64,000 nucleotides of DNA from Calliopum simillimum (GCA_951812925.1 OX638370.1:119984897-120048896); one strand, 5' to 3'. Counted from the stretch's first letter, positions 11,551 through 22,508 are shown. The notes: generated from the sequence alone by a model not told the origin. Numbers and translations are program-made.

Positions 11551-14500
11551 TCAAGAATTTCCTTTCCTTTTTGAGAACGCATAATAAACATTTGGAGCCA
11601 GGTCTGGACTATCGGAAGTGTAGTTCAAAACAATCCCAGAGTGAATTTCTTTGCATAATAATGATTGCTTTATATAATTTAAAACTTTGAAGGCTCCTGC
11701 ATACGCGTAAGAGTACGTCATTATTCCTGAACCAAAAGAAAAAAAATTATAAAAACCGTAAAAAAATAATTTTTTATAAGATTTATTTAAAATAAAACAG
11801 AAATGCAAAATTGTCTACATAGCGCGCATCTACAATGCATAGGCATAAACATTAATATAATGTACACAGTTGAAGATGCTGTTGTTTTCATTCTAAAACA
11901 TCACTTTTTTTAACTTTTATACTTAAAAGTATTTTATCTGTACAAAAAAAAATAGGGGTTCATAAAAATTCAACTGCTTTTGAATCATAGAAATTTTTGC
12001 ACTTGAAGTAGAGCTAAATTGTCTAGTTTTTGATTTGCTTACTTGTATTTTTTTTTTGCTTACTTGTATTTATTTTATTTATTTTATTTTGGGTTGTACA
12101 GCAAGACATAGTCTTTTATAGTACATCAATAATACATATAAATATACTTGTTTCGTATTTGTATAATCCTGCAACTTCTGGGGCCAGGCAGCCTCCTATC
12201 CTATAACTGATCTTAATTGAAATCTGAGTGACCTGAGGTTACAAGAAAACTTTTTAATCAATGTCTTCGGAAACTTTCGTCAATCAGCAGACAACATCAA
12301 GAACTCAGCCTCTCAAAAAAACGCTTTCGTCCATTAGGCCGGGTTGGTCTCCATACAAAAAAAAAGGCATTTTGGAAAAACCGCCCATTATTAGAAAGCT
12401 TACATTGAGAGTATCTAGGAATTAAAGGTTTTTTCTTTTTTTTTTTTTTTGACCGCTCTAAGAAACCTTCCTTGATTGAACAACATCTACCACTTTCCAA
12501 ATCAGACAAATATCTTGGAGTCTTTCTAGATTCGAAGCTAAATTAGAATTGTAACGTAGAGCAAAAATACAAGAGAGCTTGCATAGCCTTTTATGCATGG
12601 GGACCTCAACCAAGAATAGTATGGCTCCAGCTACTAGTAATTGGTATATTTAGACTAAACCACAGATTACAACCGCCCCATACTAAATTTTGAGAAAAAC
12701 TTTTGAACTTTTGAACTTAACAACTTATCGAATGAGAACTGTTTCAAATGATGTTTTAGTTTTTAAACAACACTAAATCAACAGTATAAAAATAGATATC
12801 TAACAAATTCCAAAACAACAAAAAAACATATATATATGTAATAAATTATATTATTGCACAATTCTTTTTAAAGACCAAAATACGAAAATGCACCGAAAAT
12901 AAAATGAAAAAGTTATTCAATATTATATTGCATAAAATTTTTAAAAATCAACAATTAAAAACAAAAATAATGGCAAATTACTGCCAGGGTCTAAGAACGC
13001 CTTCTTCAGTATATGAAAACAGCTCAAATTTCAAAAACTAAAATATAAAAAAAAAAAATTAATATAAAGTCATTTTATTAATTTTTTACGCTTTATTTAA
13101 AAAAAAATATTTTCAACTGCTTTGTTTTAATGCTATGTTATTAAATTCTGAAATTAAATGCAGTGTACATTATATGTACATGTTTTATGTGTGAAAATGC
13201 GAGAATTTTCAAAAATAAAATTTAAAGAAAAAAAATTTGGTATTAAACAAATTAATTGTTTTTTTCTCATGTGACACTAAAAGAAAAAAATTATTTTCAT
13301 TTAATTTATGTCAATTATAAGTACATTGTCATTATTTAGTACAAAGTATATATATTTTAAAATATAAAACTATACCTACAATGTATTTAAGGTGTTTTAA
13401 TTTAAAACAACAAAAAAAAAGCAGTAAATTATGTAGCATAATTTAAATAAAATCAATTAAATACATAAAAATTCCATAATAAAAAAATCAAAAATTAAAA
13501 AATGTGTTTCATTGGTTGCAATACTTAATCCGATATATCGTACTTTTCAGATCATTTAGATAATCATCATATTGATACACTAAGTATAAATTTATTGAAT
13601 GCTATTTATTAATTGAAAATTCAAATATTTTAATAAAATTTGCCTGCATTCGTTAGAACTCTGATGCATGCTACCGTATATTACTATAAAAGTGATGCTT
13701 GAATTAATTAATCTTTAAAGATCACATGAAGTTAATACTCGCATACGCACGGTTAGTAAATAAAATGTTCTGAAAATACAGAATTGGTACCTACTTTTCC
13801 TTACATTTACAATAATGTTCGCGTACAAAAATTCTTAAAAAAATTCTTACCCAAAAAATTAAACCGAGCGTTGTCATATGGCACAAAAGATTAGGCTTTC
13901 GAACATCTATTGTAAACATGTGAAAATTCAACGTAGCTCAAGTCGAACATTTTCTGAAATATGCAAAAAGCTTCAAGCTTTTCAATATATTATTGACTAT
14001 AAATACAGTTATGCTGAGAATGCCAAATGGCAACACGAAATCTCACCCAAAGTATAACACCCAACTAAAATTTTTTAACCAAAATCTTATATATATCACT
14101 TCTAGAACAAGATATCAGAAAATCATAGAAGTCCTTCTTCGAAATCACTTTCGAAGTTAATGGAATAAGAACGCAAGTAAAATTTACTCTCAATACAATA
14201 TATGTAATGCAAAAGTACAAAAACGGAAAAAATTGTTAAAAGAAATTGGTAATCCTCGAATAAAGTTATTTTCCACACCCTCCAAATTCAAATGAGGATT
14301 TCTTTAGTTAAATAATCAGTCTGTTCAGTCTCTCGTTAACACTTTCGGTCATTTGTAGCCATATGGATACACAACTTTTAGTAGCTCTGTAGAGCCATGT
14401 AGACTTAATTTATGAAATAATTTTTTAATTATTATTGTTCTTTAGAGTCTTAGAAACCGCTAGAAATTTAAAAATTTTTAGTTTGAATCACACGCTGCAT

Positions 14501-17239
14501 AAATAACACTTTTTAAGTGAAGCGTTTTTTAAAACAACATTTTTTGCCATATGAGAGGCTTTGTTTTTTAATTTTTTTTATTAAAATTTAGATTATGCAA
14601 AACAACTAAATATTGTAATACATAAAGAAAACATGTCTTTACAATACTGTAAATATAAAAAGTTCAAAAAATACACGGATAGGCTTCAGCGATTTTTTGA
14701 ATTTCGCATGTAGCCATATGGCAACAAATTTGTTTAATGGTGGTAAAAGTTACCATTTTTCCGCGGTTTGAAGAAAGTCGTATCTTTCTTTTTATTTGAA
14801 CTTTGTTTTGAATTTTTACTTTTTATTTATTAAATGAGAATAAATACAGTCAGATATAAACACTAAGATAGAAACATCCAAAATTGAAGAAATTTTCCAC
14901 AATTCTGGGTTTATGTATATCTGACCTAAAAAGTTCAGATTAACAAAAATTATTGATGAGAGGTTTTATTGAATAGAATTTTTTGAAGAAATCGCTTCTT
15001 TTTTGATTAAAGAATTACTTAGAATAAGTCAGTATGAAATAAAGTCGAAATATTGACCAGAACTTGCACCATTTGCTCTATATCAAATATAGCTCTCAAT
15101 ATTGAGTTTTAAACAATTGCTTTGTATGGGCGGTAGGCGTGTTTTTTCACCAATTTTCTTTAAAGACAACTTCCTGCCTTTTTTTTGACAACGTCGCCAA
15201 AAAATTTCATAGAGCTGTTTTGATCCGTTTTCCCGTAATCGTGATTTCTACAGACGGACAGGTGGTCAGACATACAGACAGATGAACAGACTGACGGACA
15301 AATAGACAGACCAAGCATAATTATATCGACTCATGAGGTAACGCTTATCAATAATATACATATATACTTTTCTATACCTGCCACGCCTCCATCGCAACGC
15401 CTACAAACAGAAGCTCAACGTGAATGTATCCCGGGTGAAGGGTACAGGGTGCTCCATCTTTTATGTCGGTATGTAAACATTGAATAACTTTGGGAAAAAA
15501 CAACCGATTTCTATAAGTGATGTATTTTTATTTAGTTTGGTTCTTTACAATTTTTTTGGACTAGTTTTTGAAAACAATATCAATTAAGTGGTCACCTTTA
15601 TTAGCAATTATAAAATGACTCCTTTTTTCTGCGTTTGCCATTACCTTTCCGAGCATCTCGGGTGTTTTAGCGTCGATTTCAGCACGAATGTTTGCCTTGA
15701 GCTCGTCAATAGTTTGAGGCTGGTTGGCGTAAACCTTGCTTTTCAGATAACCCCACAAAAAGAAGTCCCGGGGGTTAAATCAGGTGATCTGGGTGGCCAG
15801 TCAATGGCAAAAATTGTACTGAATTGACGTTTCCAAAACATATCTGATGCAATCAATCGGTTGGTAAATGTGAAAGTTATTCAGCGTTTACATACCGACA
15901 TAAAAGATGGAGCATCCTGTACAAAAATGTGTATTATGCTTATGTTCAGCACTAAATTTATCTTTTGTTTATTTTAAAATTTGTTCATATATTTCTCAAT
16001 ATCGTAATGTATTTTAAACCAAAGTAGAAAGAAAAATAAAAATTTATAAAATTTTTTTTCTTCAATATTTTTAAACCACTTAGAACATTTGTTGCCATAT
16101 GGCTACATTCTAAAAGTCGTACTTTGAAAAAAAATTTTGGAAATCTTTTAACTGATTACGTATTGTATGACCATAGGTAACAAAAAAAAAATTGGATTTT
16201 TCGAATGAGAAACAAATTAGATAGACCGAAAGGGTTAAAGTACGTTTTATGCGTTAACGAGAGCTTTTCAGGTAAAAACTTGTAAAAACTTGGAGTAAAT
16301 GAACGGACTGTAATGTAAAGCTATCAAAACTGTTTCAAGCGTCATTTGATGACAGTTTTCCGAGCTTTTCTTTCTCTAGTCATTCGTAATCAGATATAAG
16401 GAAATTCTTTTTTAAAATGGATAAAATTCATTCGAAGATGTTTAAGACCACTGAAACAAAAAAAAAAATGTGTGTTCTATACGTGAGTAAGAATGAAATT
16501 TTTCTCTTTTTCTTTATATAATGCATGTGTCCTAAATTTTATATAAATAAAATCAAACTTTTAAACCCTAAAGTCACTTTCACATCAATAAATTTCACAC
16601 TTTTTTGAATTTTATTTGCAGGAATCACTCTTGTAATCTCAAAAATAGAAATTATACATAAATATTAAACGCTAAAAGATATGCAACATTCCTTTTACCT
16701 TGTAACTCACCATATCCGCCTAAAAGCACACAACGTACATAAGAATGCACGCTTCTCGCTCTAATGTAGAAGAAAGTTAAACTTTTTAATTACAAATTAC
16801 AACATACTAACTTATATAAAAACATAACTTGTATATTTTTAAGTAAAAATTCTGAAGTGCACAAGAACTATATAGTCCATGAAAAAGGAATATTGACTTC
16901 AAAAAAATTCCAAACAAGGTGAATTTTCGTAGTGACCTCTACTGCGATGGGTCTCAGCAAAAAATCAACATGTTTGAATTTTTATTTAAATTATTCCCTT
17001 GTCTTTTCCTGGGCTAGTGTAAAATTTATTGAATTTTCTCAAAAATGTGTTCATACTCTTAATGATTGTATATTAATATATGTATTGTGAAATTTAATGC
17101 ATTTAATATTAATGATGTTTGCAAATGTTAAAAATGTAATCTTATTGCTTTGAAATAAATTTATTTTGCAAATACTTTAAAGTCAATATTTTACCATGCT
17201 TTGTAACACCGTAAAGACTCTGTACGTCATATTCATAAC
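11551..17239 (-). CDS. candidate 3' part of an unrecognised spliced gene (three exons)
   Basis: Three minus-strand segments have splice sites at the expected edges and matching phases. 17195-17239 has acceptor TTATAG and donor GTAAAA and reads YEYDVQSLYGVTKH. 16699-16719 is a 21-nt microexon with acceptor TTTTAG and donor GTAAAAG, reading GYGELQ. The terminal exon 11551-11726 has acceptor GGTTCAG. It reads IMTYSYAYAGAFKVLNYIKQ, continues to SGIVLNYTSDSPDLAPNVYY and AFSKRKGNS, and stops with TGA. Each junction falls after the first base of a glycine codon. The terminal exon is less AT-rich than its surroundings. I do not recognise the family. Transposons fill the introns. Upstream exons were not found. 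The terminal exon is the firmest part, the microexon the weakest. Confidence 0.4.
12430..12690 (+). pseudogene. jockey-type LINE reverse transcriptase remnant
   Basis: The + strand reads LPLSKSDKYLGVFLDSKLN, then a stop, then KYKRACIAFYAWG. KYLGV-LDSKL followed by a KKA-IAFYACK-like segment is the end of the reverse transcriptase domain in jockey-clade non-LTR retrotransposons. The reading frame is broken by stops and no other domain remains nearby. A second remnant of the same kind lies at 33690-34760. Confidence 0.55.
12691..14339. other. AT-rich spacer, nothing recognised
   Basis: Very AT-rich sequence with many poly-A and poly-T runs. No plausible exon, RNA gene or transposon terminus was recognised up to the TTAA site at 14336. 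The motif GCCAAATGGCAACA at about 14020 resembles the CCATATGGCAACA motifs of the following element and may be a decayed outer copy. Confidence 0.3.
15105..15444 (+). mobile_element. TE-A fragment (right half) nested in the TTAA element
   Basis: Matches the right half of TE-A in order: TTTGTATGGGCGGTAGGCGT, a GACGGACA-rich stretch, ATATATACTTTTCTATACCT and the terminal GGGTGAAGGGTA. It ends exactly at the TA where the mariner MITE begins, so the MITE used the terminal TA of this copy or of its flank. Confidence 0.6.
15445..15919 (-). mobile_element. internally deleted mariner-type element with transposase 3' remnant
   Basis: Inverted ends CAGGGTGCTCCATCTTTTAT and its complement (ATAAAAGATGGAGCATCCTG) extend about 45 bp and are flanked by TA at 15443-15444 and 15920-15921. 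The minus strand encodes DWPPRSPDLTP. One frame later it encodes FFLWGYLKSKVYANQPQTID, then ELKANIRAEIDAK. This is the C-terminal catalytic segment of mariner/IS630 transposases (SPDL carries the third acidic residue). A single-base shift lies between SPDLTP and the FFLWGY block. The N-terminal two thirds is deleted, leaving a 475-bp non-autonomous copy. Confidence 0.8.
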
Positions 17240-17442
17240 CTATAAGCAAAATTGAAGAAAAATTGCATTACATAAATATAAGAAACACTTGCAGCTATAC
17301 AGGGTGGGCTGAAATCGCTAGAAGGACTCCCTGGACTATTTTGAACTACTTTTCTTAGTACCATTTCTTGAAATTCGTAAAACCAATGGGGATATAGCCA
17401 TATAGTAGTTTTACTTAGCCAGCCTTTCACCAAATATGTAGG
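16235..17442. other. AT-rich spacer with two candidate microexons
   Basis: Holds the two small minus-strand candidate exons (16699-16719, 17195-17239). 16250-16310 (GTTAACGAGAGCTTTTCAGG then AAAACTTG) recurs at 18650-18700. ACAGGGTGGGCTGAAATCG at about 17300 looks like a transposon terminus similar to the one at 58318. Nothing else was recognised. Confidence 0.3.
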
Positions 17443-18141
17443 GGAAAGTATCCGGGTATGAGACCCCTCCGGGTATGAGACAGTCGATTTTTTCTATAAT
17501 GGAAATGGAAAGTGTCATGCGTTAGCGTTTAGTGTTTTATATCTACTTTGTGATACGATTTGGGTTTGTGCAAATATAATTGGTTAAAACATGTATTCGG
17601 GTATAAGACACATCATGTATCCGGGTATGAGACACTTTTTTTTCGAACCCAAATCGTGTGAAACTGTCAATTAACGACATTTATGTAATGGTTCATGTGT
17701 GAATATACAGTTATGGTGATTTATTTTGTATTTTCTAATTCAAATTGTATTTTTAAAGGTGTCTCATACCCGGATACAAAATTTGTAACTATATGGACAT
17801 TTTTTTTCGAACCAAAATCTAATGCAACTTTCAAATATCAATATTAATGCAACAAAAAATGAATAAAAGTTTGTGTTAATACACAGTCATGGGGTTTTTA
17901 TTTCATATTTTCTGATTTTCATTGCATTTTTCTAGGTGTCTCATACCCGGATACAAAATTTAAATTGCTGAAAAAAAAAAGTACTTAGAAAATTGGCCAT
18001 AACTTTTGAATGTGATGAAATAACTTTCTACGTCTCGCATTTCTTACCTTTTGAACGATATATAAAACACCTGAAACAGTTTGACCAGTAAAAAGTTATG
18101 GCTCAAAAACAAAACCCGTCTCATATCCGGATACATTCCCT
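17443..18141. mobile_element. TE-B: TIR element with repeated CCGGGTATGAGAC motifs
   Basis: Ends GGGGAAAGTATCCGGGTATG and, inverted, CATATCCGGATACATTCCC form a TIR of about 23 bp. The motif CCGGGTATGAGAC or its complement GTCTCATACCCGG appears seven times inside, at the ends and at internal steps, so the interior has layered inverted subrepeats. No open frame is convincing. A second copy with the same right end lies at 38296-39175. Superfamily unknown. Confidence 0.65.
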
Positions 18142-18959
18142 TATATGAAATAAAGTACACAAGTTTCATTCAATGAATTTCTTCAGTTTTTTCAAATAAA
18201 TCGTTAACAGTAATTTTCACAGAGAAATGGTGAATGAATGAAATTTAACAACAACAAAATGCACGCGCACATCCTCAATCGAACTGTGTGCATTTTCGTA
18301 GCTTTTGATGAAATTGATAAAATATATTTTAAGAAAATTTATAATTTAGTTTTAAGAGATGTTCTTCGTTAAAAAATAAAAAAAAAAAATGAAAAAATTA
18401 ACGAAAGGTTGAAAGAGGCGAAAGATTGTTGCATCTCTTTTCCTCCCCCGTCTCTTTCCTTTTTTCGTTAAATCTTCTCGTTTTTTTCATTCTTTTAAAT
18501 ACTCCATACTGGTTCGTAACTTTGGTAAGGTGCGGAATAAAATTACACAGAAGCTTTTTTCTAGCTAATGTACAAACCGCAGTCTGGAGAAAAGCTTACT
18601 TTACAACAACCACAGCCTGTTACTTTACTCCAAGTTCGCATAACATAAACGAGAGCTTTTCTGGTAAAAACTTGCAAAAACTTAGGGTAAACAAACAAAC
18701 TACTTTTAAAATCTGTTAAAAGTTTGTGTAATAGTAGGGTTCATAGGGATACATAGGGTACAGTAGGTATGTTTTCAAATAACAGCTCTATTTTTGGTAA
18801 TAGGGTTAACGCGGGAGATTAGTGCATATTTCAAAATAAACCGAATTGAATGTGACTTCGTTTTCGGATGAATACTATCGCAAGTGTACATAAGATAGTA
18901 TCACAAAATATAAGTTCGCTTTAAACCGCTCATTTTGAAAGCTTATCGGTTTTGGTTTT
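18142..18959. other. spacer, no gene recognised
   Basis: AT-rich with a pyrimidine-rich stretch near 18435-18500. 18640-18700 repeats the AACGAGAGCTTTTCTGGTAA segment found at 16250. No exon pattern was found on either strand. Confidence 0.3.
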
Positions 18960-20936
18960 TATAGTACAGTAAAGTTGTCAAAAAATGTATGAAGACCTAG
19001 AAATAATTGCGAACTGCAATTTTTTTTTGCTTAATATTCTTAGGACCACTAAAAAAGCTTAACGTCAAGAAGGTGACCTCCCAACCCTTGCGCATTAGCC
19101 GCCATCTTGATATGTTTGATTCAATTTATCTCGTTTCCTGTTGGTCGAACGGAAAAAATTTTGAAAAAAAAATTACGGGCAATAAAATTCTACCTTTTTT
19201 TGATCTTGGACTCGATATCCATAAGTTGATATTTTGAGGTAGAGGCCGCCAAAGTTACAAAAAATCAATTTTTTCCATTTGCACCCACTGGGTGTTGATT
19301 TTTCAAAAGGTTGTGATAACATAATTTGTAGCGCTTGCAAAAAACAAGCAAGATAATTTTTAAATGAAATGATTATCTCAATTGGTTCTCGAGTTATAGT
19401 ACAGTAACAATGTCATAAAATGGCCGAAAAATTGTAAAAAGACCTAGAAAAAATTGCGCACTGCAATTTTTTTGCCAGAGGAAGGCGTGGCAGATATAGA
19501 AAAGTATATATATTCTTGATCAACGTCACCTCCTGAGTCGATATAGCCATGTCCGTCTGTCTGGCTGGCTGGCTGGGTGGCTGGCTGGCTGTGTGTGGAA
19601 ATACATTTTTTGGGAAAACAAAGCAAGATAATTCGATGAAATTCGGTGCACAGCCTCCGTCGTCAAAGTTAGCTCGGGGGATTGAAAATGAGCGAAATCG
19701 GTAAACAGACACGCTTACCGCCCATACAAAAAATATATTCAAAATGCTACTTTTGGAGTATTTTTCTCGATAATGCAACCAAAATATCCATAAATACTAC
19801 GAATTGTAAGCGCAAGCTCTGATCAAAAACTGGGAGAATTCGGACAAGAGGGCGTGTCACCTCCCATGTAAGCAAAAGTTTCAAAACGCTATACTGAAAC
19901 CGTTTATTAAGATAATCAAACTAAATTTTACTCAGACACTAAGAACTATAAATGCAAGCTTTAAGCAAAAACTGGATAAAATCGGACAAAAGGGCGTGGC
20001 ACCTGAAAACATTTTTTGAGATAATCCAACCAAATTTCACTCAAATACTAAGAACTATAAATTCAAACTCTGAGAAAAAACTTGGTGAATTCGAACAAGA
20101 GGGCGTGGTACCTCCCATATAAGCAAAATTTTCAAAATACTGCTGTGTAGGGTATTTAATGTTTGGCCAGGCCAAAGGCAACACCCTTACTAGTTTTCAT
20201 TCGATTTATCTCGTTTTCTATTGGTCGAACAGAAAAAAATTCTCAGCAAAAATTACGGGCAATAAAATTTTACGTATTTTTGACCTGGGACGCGGTATCC
20301 ATAAGTTAATATTCCGCGCGGTGGAGGCCGCCAAAGTTAAAAAAAATTGGTTTTTTTCCATTTTAACCCACTGGGTGTTAATTTTTCAAAATGCTGGGTC
20401 CACAAAATTTGTAGCGCTTTTAAAAGCAAGCAAAATAGTTATTAAATAAAATTATTATCTCAATTGGTTCTCGAGTTATTACAAGTTAAAAACTAAATGC
20501 GTGTCAAAAATTTATTGTTTATGTTTTCTATCTGAACATTGATCTCATAATACTTAATTACTCGAGAACCAATTGAGATAATCACTTCATTTAAAAATTA
20601 TTTTGCTTGTTTCTTGCAAGCGCTACAAATTATGTTACCACAACTTTTTGAAAAATCAACACCCAGTGGGTGCAAATGGAAAAAATTGATTTTTTGTAAC
20701 TTTGGCGGCCTCTACCGCTCAAAATATCAACTTATAGATATCGCGTCCCAGATCAAAAAACGTAGATTTTTATTGCCCGTAATTTTTGTTCAAAATTTTT
20801 CTGTCCGACCAACAGGAAACGAGATAAATTGAATCAAACATATTTCAAGATGGCGGCTAATGCGCAAGGGTGGGGAGGTCACCTTTCATAGTGGTCCTAT
20901 TTTTTCTAGGTCATCGTACAATTTGACTGTACTATT
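18960..20936. repeat. foldback complex of three X units, with nested TE-A
   Basis: Unit X (GGTCGAACRGAAAAAATT, then ATTACGGGCAATAAAATT, then GAGGCCGCCAAAGTTA, then CACCCACTGGGTGTTGATTT and CTCAATTGGTTCTCGAGTTA) is direct at 19060-19410, direct at 20193-20478 and inverted at 20560-20850. The last two form an inverted repeat of about 290-bp arms around an 80-bp loop centred near 20520. Outer ends ATAGTACAGT near 18961 and its complement near 20930 frame the whole. A TE-A copy (minus, 19470-20157) separates the first two units. No coding capacity was seen. Confidence 0.7.
19470..20157 (-). mobile_element. TE-A fragment inside the foldback complex
   Basis: A minus-strand copy: the TE-A left terminus GTGTAGGGTATTTAA is at 20145-20159, followed inward by GAGGTACCACGCCC-type subrepeats. 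The right-half block CAGATATAGAAAAGTATATA is at 19490. The right TIR is missing at the 19470 side. It also has a GGCTGGCTGGCTGGGTGGCT microsatellite at 19561-19588. Confidence 0.65.
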
Positions 20937-20974
20937 AAGGGAAAAAAAAATTTTTTTTCGTGCTCTATGTATAT

Positions 20975-21357
20975 TGTGAAGCAATCAAAAACACACACTC
21001 TATTTAGTTATAAAATGATTTATTTAATTTACAAACGTTTATTTTTACACGGTACTGTTTACTTATTTACATTCAAAATCTAATATTACAATTAGCACTT
21101 TATTTACTTTCACTTTCACTGTGTGTACAACCTTTTCGCCTTATTGCTTAAAATCAACTGTCTTCCAACTCTCACGAGCAGCTCCTTTTATACCTGTATG
21201 AACGTTCTAGAATTGCATTAGCGAAACATAAGGCAACATCTCGTTGATTCCCTCGGCTAATAATTTCTTGACAAAACTTGGCAACACTGTTTTTATTGAC
21301 ATCTCGAACTGTCAAGTACTTTCGTGAAGTTTCTATTTATTTGTGCTTTTCGTCACA
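20975..21357 (-). mobile_element. solo LTR of a retrotransposon
   Basis: A 383-bp segment begins TGTGAAGC and ends CGTCACA (TG...CA ends). It is flanked by the 4-bp duplication ATAT at 20971-20974 and 21358-21361. On the minus strand it has GGTATAAAAGGAGCTGCTCG, a TATA box followed by a GAGAGTTGG start-like region. AATAAACGTTTG lies downstream as a poly(A) signal, in the order expected of an LTR. No internal retroviral-type coding region or second LTR is adjacent, so it is the product of LTR-LTR recombination. A 4-bp duplication fits Gypsy-type elements. Confidence 0.75.
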
Positions 21358-21888
21358 ATATAATACGTGATTCGATGTTTTCCTATTGCTCCGCCATTTG
21401 ACGTACGATTTATAGCAGCTTAACGAAAAAGTTGCCATATCGATCGTATTAACCCTAGCTTTAAGTAGACCACAAGACATCAATTTTTGCAATTTGATAG
21501 GAACAAACCAAGTTCAAATTCGTTAGAAGAAGGTTCCATTCTACGACAAACACCTATTAAAACCGAGGACAGGTAGGGGATAAAAGAAAAATAGACCACC
21601 GCAAATCCTGGCAACATTCACTTTCTTTTCAATAAGGCTCTTATCTGTAAGAATTTTGAGCTTCTTTTTTAGTACTCATATTCTGCAAACTAAAGTTCGT
21701 CTTGCGCCTGCACTATCTTGTATAGCTCCAAAAGAATACGACTTTTTTAATTTTAAACTTAAGCTAAATATTTTATTAACAAAAATTTACAAAATTTTAA
21801 ATATAATTTTAATAGACAGTTAATAACTTAAAATTATGAATTAGGCCCAGATAGATTTGTACATATTACGATATTTTTCATTTGTTTA
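21358..21888. other. spacer, no gene recognised
   Basis: Moderately AT-rich sequence between the solo LTR and the hairpin array. No splice-bounded open frame was seen on either strand. Confidence 0.3.
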
Positions 21889-22508
21889 TTGAACTTTCAA
21901 ATGGCTGTATTGAAAGTTCAACTTTATAAGACTCTTAAAAGAAACTTTTATAGGAGTAAAGTTAAATGAAGATTGAGAAAATATTTAATTGGAAGCAAAA
22001 CTTTATGGCTGTAAAAATTTTGCTTCACAATAGTGCAGTATTGTTTAATTAAAAAGTTAATAAAAATCAAGAAACTAAAATAAAATTAGAAGATTTGAAA
22101 GATGAAAATAATCAAAACTTTTTCATGGCTGTTTCGAAAAAGTTTTGAACATTAGAATAGCGATAAAGCAGATTCTGGATTGTTTTTTGGAACAGAAAAT
22201 GATTTACATTATTTGCTACCAAGCAAGCATGGATCAGATGACATTGTTGGTTTGAGCTTACATGCTGCTCAATAGATTCAAAATATTTTCAAACCTTTTT
22301 AATGGCTTTGTGGCTGTGGGAATTTGTTTTATTCAAATATCATTAAAACTACTACATGGCTGTGTAGAAAAAGTTTTAACTTTAAATATTACTGAAAACG
22401 GTGTTTTTATGTCAAAATGGAATGTTTTTGGTGAAATAAAATCAAACTGTCTTATAAGAACGATCTAAGTACAAAACTTTTTCATGGCTGTGTTGGAAAA
22501 GTTTTGTA
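21889..22508. repeat. array of five hairpins with a shared ATGGCTGT loop
   Basis: Five inverted repeats each close on a loop that starts ATGGCTGT. HP1 21889-21921: 12-bp stem TTGAACTTTCAA, loop ATGGCTGTA. HP2 21992-22026: 13 positions with one C.A mismatch, loop ATGGCTGTA. HP3 22112-22148: 13-bp perfect stem TCAAAACTTTTTC. HP4 22343-22379: about 12 pairs with an internal bulge. HP5 22470-22508: 14 positions with one T.G wobble. Stem sequences differ between hairpins while pairing is kept. A weaker related segment (AATGGCTTTGTGGCTGTG) is at about 22290. Spacing is irregular, 65-170 bp. Strand and function are unknown. The array lies 0.8-1.4 kb past the DAT stop codon. Confidence 0.8.

Larger units (their letters stand above)
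14340..16234. mobile_element. TTAA-flanked TIR element (piggyBac-like, non-autonomous)
   Basis: TTAA at 14336-14339 is followed by CACTTTCGGTCATTTG. At the other end GACCGAAAGGG (16224-16234) precedes TTAA at 16235-16238. The ends are therefore inverted copies of CMCTTTCGGTC inside a TTAA duplication, the target choice of piggyBac-type transposons. Subterminal inverted motifs support this: TAGCCATATGGCAACAAA near 14711 against TTTGTTGCCATATGGCTA near 16090. No transposase is present. The body contains a TE-A fragment (15105-15444) and a mariner MITE (15445-15919), so it is a nested stack. Confidence 0.6.

Noticed and set aside
21889..22508. CRISPR-like array
   Set aside because: Repeats are hairpins with differing stems at irregular spacing in a eukaryotic genome, with no cas genes. 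The shared part is only the 8-base loop.
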